A DNA stretch of 64,000 bases from Pseudomonas sp. Root71 (GTDB lineage: Bacteria > Pseudomonadota > Gammaproteobacteria > Pseudomonadales > Pseudomonadaceae): contig NZ_LMHY01000026.1 of assembly GCF_001429045.1 (NCBI RefSeq), positions 1-64,000 of the forward strand. The letters are read 5' to 3'. A program made the translations under genes and the position numbers. This document shows, piece after piece, positions 60,968-64,000 of the stretch; the first letter of the stretch is position 1, and each line of letters begins with the position of its first letter. The notes beneath the pieces were generated by a model that ran no database searches, had not been told where the DNA came from, and saw only the letters and a list, made by a program, of their open reading frames with translations.

Positions 60968-61435
60968 ATGCTCTTCCTGATCGCCTACATCAGCAGCGTC
61001 GTGCTGATCAACTACGCCTTTTCCACAGCGCCGCACCTGGACATCATCTGGTCGGCCTGGGGTGGGCTGGTGTTTGTGTTGCGCGACATGGTGCAAGCCC
61101 GATTCGGGCATGGCGCCCTCGCGGCGATGCTGGTGGCGCTGGTGTTGTCCTATGTTACCTCCGATCCGTCCATCGCCCTGGCCAGCGCCACGGCGTTCGC
61201 GGTATCCGAGTGCATCGACTGGCTGGTGTTCAGCATCACCAAACGCCCGCTGCACGACCGTCTGTGGATAAGTTCGGCCCTGAGCATCCCCCTCGATACC
61301 TTTATCTTTTTCGGCATGATCGACGCCCTGACGCCGGGGGTGATCCTCACCGCCCTGGGTTCGAAGTTCGCCGGGGTCACCGCCGTGTGGCTGATCATGG
61401 CCTGGCGCCTGCGCAAACAGGCTGTCGTCAGCTGA
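60968..61435 (+). CDS. VUT-family membrane protein (YhhQ-like)
   Basis: Integral membrane protein of 155 residues with about five hydrophobic segments. The ATAFAVSECIDWLVFSI and SIPLDTFIFFGM stretches resemble the YhhQ/VUT family, some members of which transport queuosine precursors. It is shorter than typical YhhQ (about 220 aa), so queuosine uptake is only a suggestion; queA and tgt lie at the other end of the window. Confidence 0.75.
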   Translation: MLFLIAYISSVVLINYAFSTAPHLDIIWSAWGGLVFVLRDMVQARFGHGALAAMLVALVLSYVTSDPSIALASATAFAVSECIDWLVFSITKRPLHDRLWISSALSIPLDTFIFFGMIDALTPGVILTALGSKFAGVTAVWLIMAWRLRKQAVVS

Positions 61436-61451
61436 AGTTCATGTAAAATGC

Positions 61452-61477
61452 CGCGCTTTCTCCCCATGGGAAGCGCG
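61452..61477 (+). promoter_or_regulatory. Hairpin in the purT leader
   Basis: CGCGCTT (61452-61458) pairs perfectly with AAGCGCG (61471-61477). TAAAAT three bases upstream (61444-61449) may be the -10. The hairpin would sit at the 5' end of the purT message. Confidence 0.45.
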
Positions 61478-61522
61478 CATGGCGACGCGTCCCTCGATGA
61501 TCCGCTCCTTGAGGACCTTCAG

Positions 61523-62704
61523 ATGACCCGTATCGGAACCCCATTGTCGCCCACCGCGACCCGCGTATTGATGTGTGGCTGTGGCGAGTTGGGCAAGGAA
61601 GTGGTGATCGAGCTGCAACGCCTGGGCGTTGAAGTGATTGCCGTGGACCGCTACGCCAATGCGCCGGCCATGCAGGTGGCGCACCGCAGCCACGTGATCA
61701 ACATGCTCGACGGTGCTGCCTTGCGCGCCGTGATCGAAGCCGAGAAACCGCATTTCATCGTCCCGGAAATCGAAGCCATCGCCACCGCGACCCTGGTGGA
61801 GCTGGAAGCCGAAGGCTTCAACGTGATCCCGACCGCCCGCGCCGCGCAATTGACCATGAACCGCGAAGGCATCCGTCGCCTGGCCGCTGAAGAGCTGGAC
61901 CTGCCAACCTCGCCGTACCACTTCGCCGATACTTTCGAGGACTACAGCAAAGCCGTTGAAGACCTCGGTTTTCCATGCGTGGTCAAGCCGGTCATGAGTT
62001 CCTCGGGCAAGGGCCAGAGCCTGCTGCGCAGCATCGATGACGTGCAGAAAGCCTGGGACTACGCCCAGGAAGGCGGCCGTGCCGGTAAAGGTCGGGTGAT
62101 CATCGAAGGTTTCATCGATTTCGACTACGAAATCACCCTGCTGACCGTGCGCCACGTCGGCGGCACCACCTTCTGCGCACCGGTCGGCCACCGTCAGGAG
62201 AAGGGCGACTATCAGGAATCCTGGCAGCCACAAGCCATGAGCCCGGTTGCCTTGGCTGAATCCGAGCGTGTCGCCAAGGCTGTGACCGAAGCCTTGGGTG
62301 GCCGTGGTCTGTTCGGCGTCGAGCTGTTCATCAAGGGCGATCAGGTGTGGTTCAGTGAAGTCTCGCCGCGCCCGCATGACACCGGCCTGGTGACCCTGAT
62401 CTCCCAGGACCTGTCGCAGTTCGCCCTGCATGCCCGCGCGATTCTGGGCCTGCCGATCCCGTTGATCCGTCAGTTCGGGCCTTCGGCCTCGGCGGTGATC
62501 CTGGTGGAAGGGCAGTCGACCCAGACCGCTTTCGCCAACCTGGGTGCTGCCTTGAGCGAACCGGATACCGCGCTGCGCCTGTTCGGCAAGCCTGAAGTCA
62601 ACGGCCAGCGCCGCATGGGCGTGGCCCTGGCCCGCGACGAATCGATCGAAGCCGCCCGCGCCAAGGCGACCCGTGCTTCGCAGGCGGTTGTCGTAGAGCT
62701 GTAA
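61523..62704 (+). CDS. purT: Formate-dependent phosphoribosylglycinamide formyltransferase PurT
   Basis: ATP-grasp enzyme that makes formyl-GAR from GAR, formate and ATP. ATG 61523 has GAGG at good spacing. The 393 residues contain [19 protein letters not shown], the glycine-rich [12 protein letters not shown] loop, and [16 protein letters not shown]. Together with purL and guaB it represents purine synthesis in the window. Confidence 0.97.
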   Translation: MTRIGTPLSPTATRVLMCGCGELGKEVVIELQRLGVEVIAVDRYANAPAMQVAHRSHVINMLDGAALRAVIEAEKPHFIVPEIEAIATATLVELEAEGFNVIPTARAAQLTMNREGIRRLAAEELDLPTSPYHFADTFEDYSKAVEDLGFPCVVKPVMSSSGKGQSLLRSIDDVQKAWDYAQEGGRAGKGRVIIEGFIDFDYEITLLTVRHVGGTTFCAPVGHRQEKGDYQESWQPQAMSPVALAESERVAKAVTEALGGRGLFGVELFIKGDQVWFSEVSPRPHDTGLVTLISQDLSQFALHARAILGLPIPLIRQFGPSASAVILVEGQSTQTAFANLGAALSEPDTALRLFGKPEVNGQRRMGVALARDESIEAARAKATRASQAVVVEL

Positions 62705-62821
62705 AAACTCTCTCGGGCAGGTCTGTAACCCACAGGTTCAGTGGTCCGGCCCGACTTTACGGGTCGACCTATAATTTGTGAATGCTCAAGTTCCTTTATT
62801 AAAGCTCCAGGCCTGTACCTC

Positions 62822-63370
62822 ATGAATTCCCAAAGCATCATCGTCCCGAAAATCTCCACCCTGCCGGTACACGAACCCCGGGCCCGGGCCGTCGTGCGCT
62901 GGCTGGTGCGCAAGAACATCATCGAGGAAGAACTGACCACCTGTGGCCGCACCGGCAATCGCATGGCCCACGCCATCGCCGACGGTGCCCGGGCAGTGGT
63001 CCTGCACCCCGAAGCCCTGCCGTTCGGCGAGCCGATCAATGGCCTGGAGATCATCACCAAACGCTGCATCTATACGCCAGCCAAGGGCTTCCTTGAAGAG
63101 GCGGGCTGCGCCGAGTGCCGCAAGGAAGTCGGTGAAGCCCTGTTCGAAAGCCTGGAAGACTGGATGCCGGGGCGTACCGATAACTTCACCTGCCCCGAAT
63201 GCGGGCATGAAGACGACATCAACGGCTTTCTGTTCCTGCAGGAATGCGGCTTCTCCAACCTCGGTTTCATCTTCAATAACTGGGCCGAAGCCGGGTTCAA
63301 GCAGAGCTTTATCGATGAATTCGCCGATTGGCTCGATCAGCCGGTCAGTTGGGTGAAAGTCGAACTCTAA
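62822..63370 (+). CDS. Conserved cysteine-containing protein of unknown function
   Basis: 182 residues starting MNSQSIIVPKISTLP. Two CxxC pairs, CAEC and CPEC (the second in FTCPECGHEDD), could bind zinc. Pseudomonad copies have been labelled sugar ABC transporter ATPase, but I see no Walker A or B motif, so that label is not supported. The N-terminal half has RAVVRWLVRKNIIEEELT, a helical stretch. No clear operon partner. Confidence 0.8.
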   Translation: MNSQSIIVPKISTLPVHEPRARAVVRWLVRKNIIEEELTTCGRTGNRMAHAIADGARAVVLHPEALPFGEPINGLEIITKRCIYTPAKGFLEEAGCAECRKEVGEALFESLEDWMPGRTDNFTCPECGHEDDINGFLFLQECGFSNLGFIFNNWAEAGFKQSFIDEFADWLDQPVSWVKVEL

Positions 63371-63384
63371 ACGCCGTATTCCCC

Positions 63385-63469
63385 TGTAAGAGCTGCCGCA
63401 GGCTGCGATCTTTTGATCTTGTTTTGTGAAAATCAAAGTCAAAAGATCGCAGCCTTCGGCAGCTCCTAC
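63385..63469. repeat. REP inverted pair (REPIN), GTAGGAGCTGCCG family
   Basis: TGTAAGAGCTGCCGCAGGC with GATCTTTT (one G-to-A change in the left arm) and AAAAGATCGCAGCCTTCGGC with AGCTCCTAC. It lies between the cysteine-rich gene and the guaB promoter. Confidence 0.93.
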
Positions 63470-63523
63470 GAAAAGCCCAAATCCCCGTATATCTGTAACA
63501 TCGATAATAGACAGAGTTTTACA

Positions 63524-63552
63524 TTGAACCCGAGGGGGTGTCTGACTATAAT
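63524..63552 (+). promoter_or_regulatory. guaB promoter
   Basis: TTGAAC (63524-63529), a 17-base spacer and a perfect TATAAT (63547-63552), 36 bases before the guaB ATG. In the leader, TCCC-GCTC-GGGA (63568-63579) could pair with part of the ribosome site GGGAG, a weak hairpin. Confidence 0.85.
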
Positions 63553-63588
63553 GGCGCGCTTCCATTTTCCCGCTCGGGAGCCCCCGCG

Positions 63589-64000
63589 ATGCTGCGTATC
63601 AGCCAAGAAGCTCTGACATTCGACGACATTCTCCTAGTGCCCGGTTATTCCGAGGTGCTTCCTAACGAAGTCAGTCTCAAGACCCGCCTTACCCGTGGCA
63701 TCGAGCTGAATATTCCACTGGTTTCCGCTGCCATGGACACCGTCACTGAAGCCCGTCTGGCAATCGCCATGGCTCAGGAAGGTGGTATCGGTATCATCCA
63801 CAAGAACATGACCATCGAGCAGCAAGCTGCTGAAGTCCGCAAGGTCAAGCGTTACGAAGCCGGTGTGGTCAAGGACCCGATCACCATCGTCGCCGACGCC
63901 ACCGTGCGCGAGTTGTTCGAACTGACCCGCATGCACAACATCTCCGGCGTTCCGGTGCTGCACAATGGCGACCTGGTCGGCATTGTCACCTCCCGTGACG
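63589..64000 (+). CDS. guaB: Inosine-5'-monophosphate dehydrogenase GuaB (5' part)
   Basis: Oxidises IMP to XMP with NAD, the branch to guanine nucleotides. The window holds the first 137 codons; the gene runs off the right edge. The start [20 protein letters not shown] is the family signature, followed by [28 protein letters not shown] and the beginning of the CBS domain pair ([16 protein letters not shown]). GGGAG lies eight bases upstream of the ATG. Confidence 0.97.
   Translation, partial: MLRISQEALTFDDILLVPGYSEVLPNEVSLKTRLTRGIELNIPLVSAAMDTVTEARLAIAMAQEGGIGIIHKNMTIEQQAAEVRKVKRYEAGVVKDPITIVADATVRELFELTRMHNISGVPVLHNGDLVGIVTSRD

Noticed and set aside
61452-61477. purT leader hairpin as a riboswitch
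   Set aside because: Only one simple stem is present; nothing resembles a known ligand-binding core.

Overview
The window is chromosomal DNA from a Pseudomonas, most likely of the P. fluorescens complex. The evidence is GC-rich codon use, near-complete protein-level agreement with pseudomonad housekeeping genes (QueA/Tgt/SecDF, Isc, Nag PTS, PurL, PurT), and many copies of the two short intergenic palindromes typical of that group (GTAGGAGCTGCCG... and TGTGGGAGCGAGC...). Almost everything is ordinary core genome. The exceptions are the first ~1.2 kb, which is accessory, and a few damaged or regulatory loci.

Layout. 1-1.3 kb: the end of an IS66-family element inserted into a decayed orphan RHS gene, then an unknown small gene, a REP copy and a tRNA-Leu(CAA) whose 3' end faces the accessory side. 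1.5-7.6 kb: queA-tgt (queuosine), yajC-secD-secF (protein export) and a glycine-zipper envelope protein. 7.8-18 kb: suhB (minus), then trmJ, cysE, the full iscRSUA-hscBA-fdx-iscX Fe-S assembly operon, ndk and rlmN. 18-25.7 kb: pilF, rodZ, ispG, hisS, yfgM, bamB, der. 25.8-27.7 kb: an aminotransferase/omega-amidase pair. 27.9-32.2 kb (minus): leuA with a probable attenuator leader, an M23 peptidase and xseA. 32.4-35.6 kb: a TauE-like permease, then a small acidic protein, holC and pepA (minus). 35.9-44.3 kb: lptF-lptG, lepA-lepB-rnc-era-recO-pdxJ. 44.4-50.4 kb: mltF (minus, interrupted by an in-frame TGA), purL and a NIF3/YqfO-like gene. 50.5-57.8 kb (minus): the N-acetylglucosamine operon nagR-nagA-nagB(II)-nagF-nagE. 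58.1-64 kb: L,D-transpeptidase, two Nudix hydrolases, gamma-carbonic anhydrase, DUF1289 protein, VUT-family membrane protein, purT, a cysteine-rich unknown and the 5' part of guaB.

How the genes work together. The isc block is a complete Fe-S cluster factory headed by its own IscR-type operator. cysE upstream supplies O-acetylserine for the cysteine that IscS consumes, and rlmN and ispG downstream are Fe-S enzymes. LptF/LptG, BamB, YajC-SecDF, LepB and RodZ serve envelope biogenesis. The nag cluster encodes uptake (NagE), phosphorelay (NagF, a fused EIIA-HPr-EI), deacetylation (NagA), deamination (NagB-II) and control (NagR) of GlcNAc, with repeated TGGTATT motifs sitting in the nagR promoter.

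I found no convincing undescribed multi-gene system. The most informative observations are the IS66/RHS junction beside tRNA-Leu, the nonsense codon in mltF, the leuA leader with two mutually exclusive pairings, the nag operator layout, the -10 box inside a perfect hairpin in front of ndk, and the structured junctions iscS/iscU and lepB/rnc. Function calls rest on reading the translated sequences and remembered families; no database search was run.
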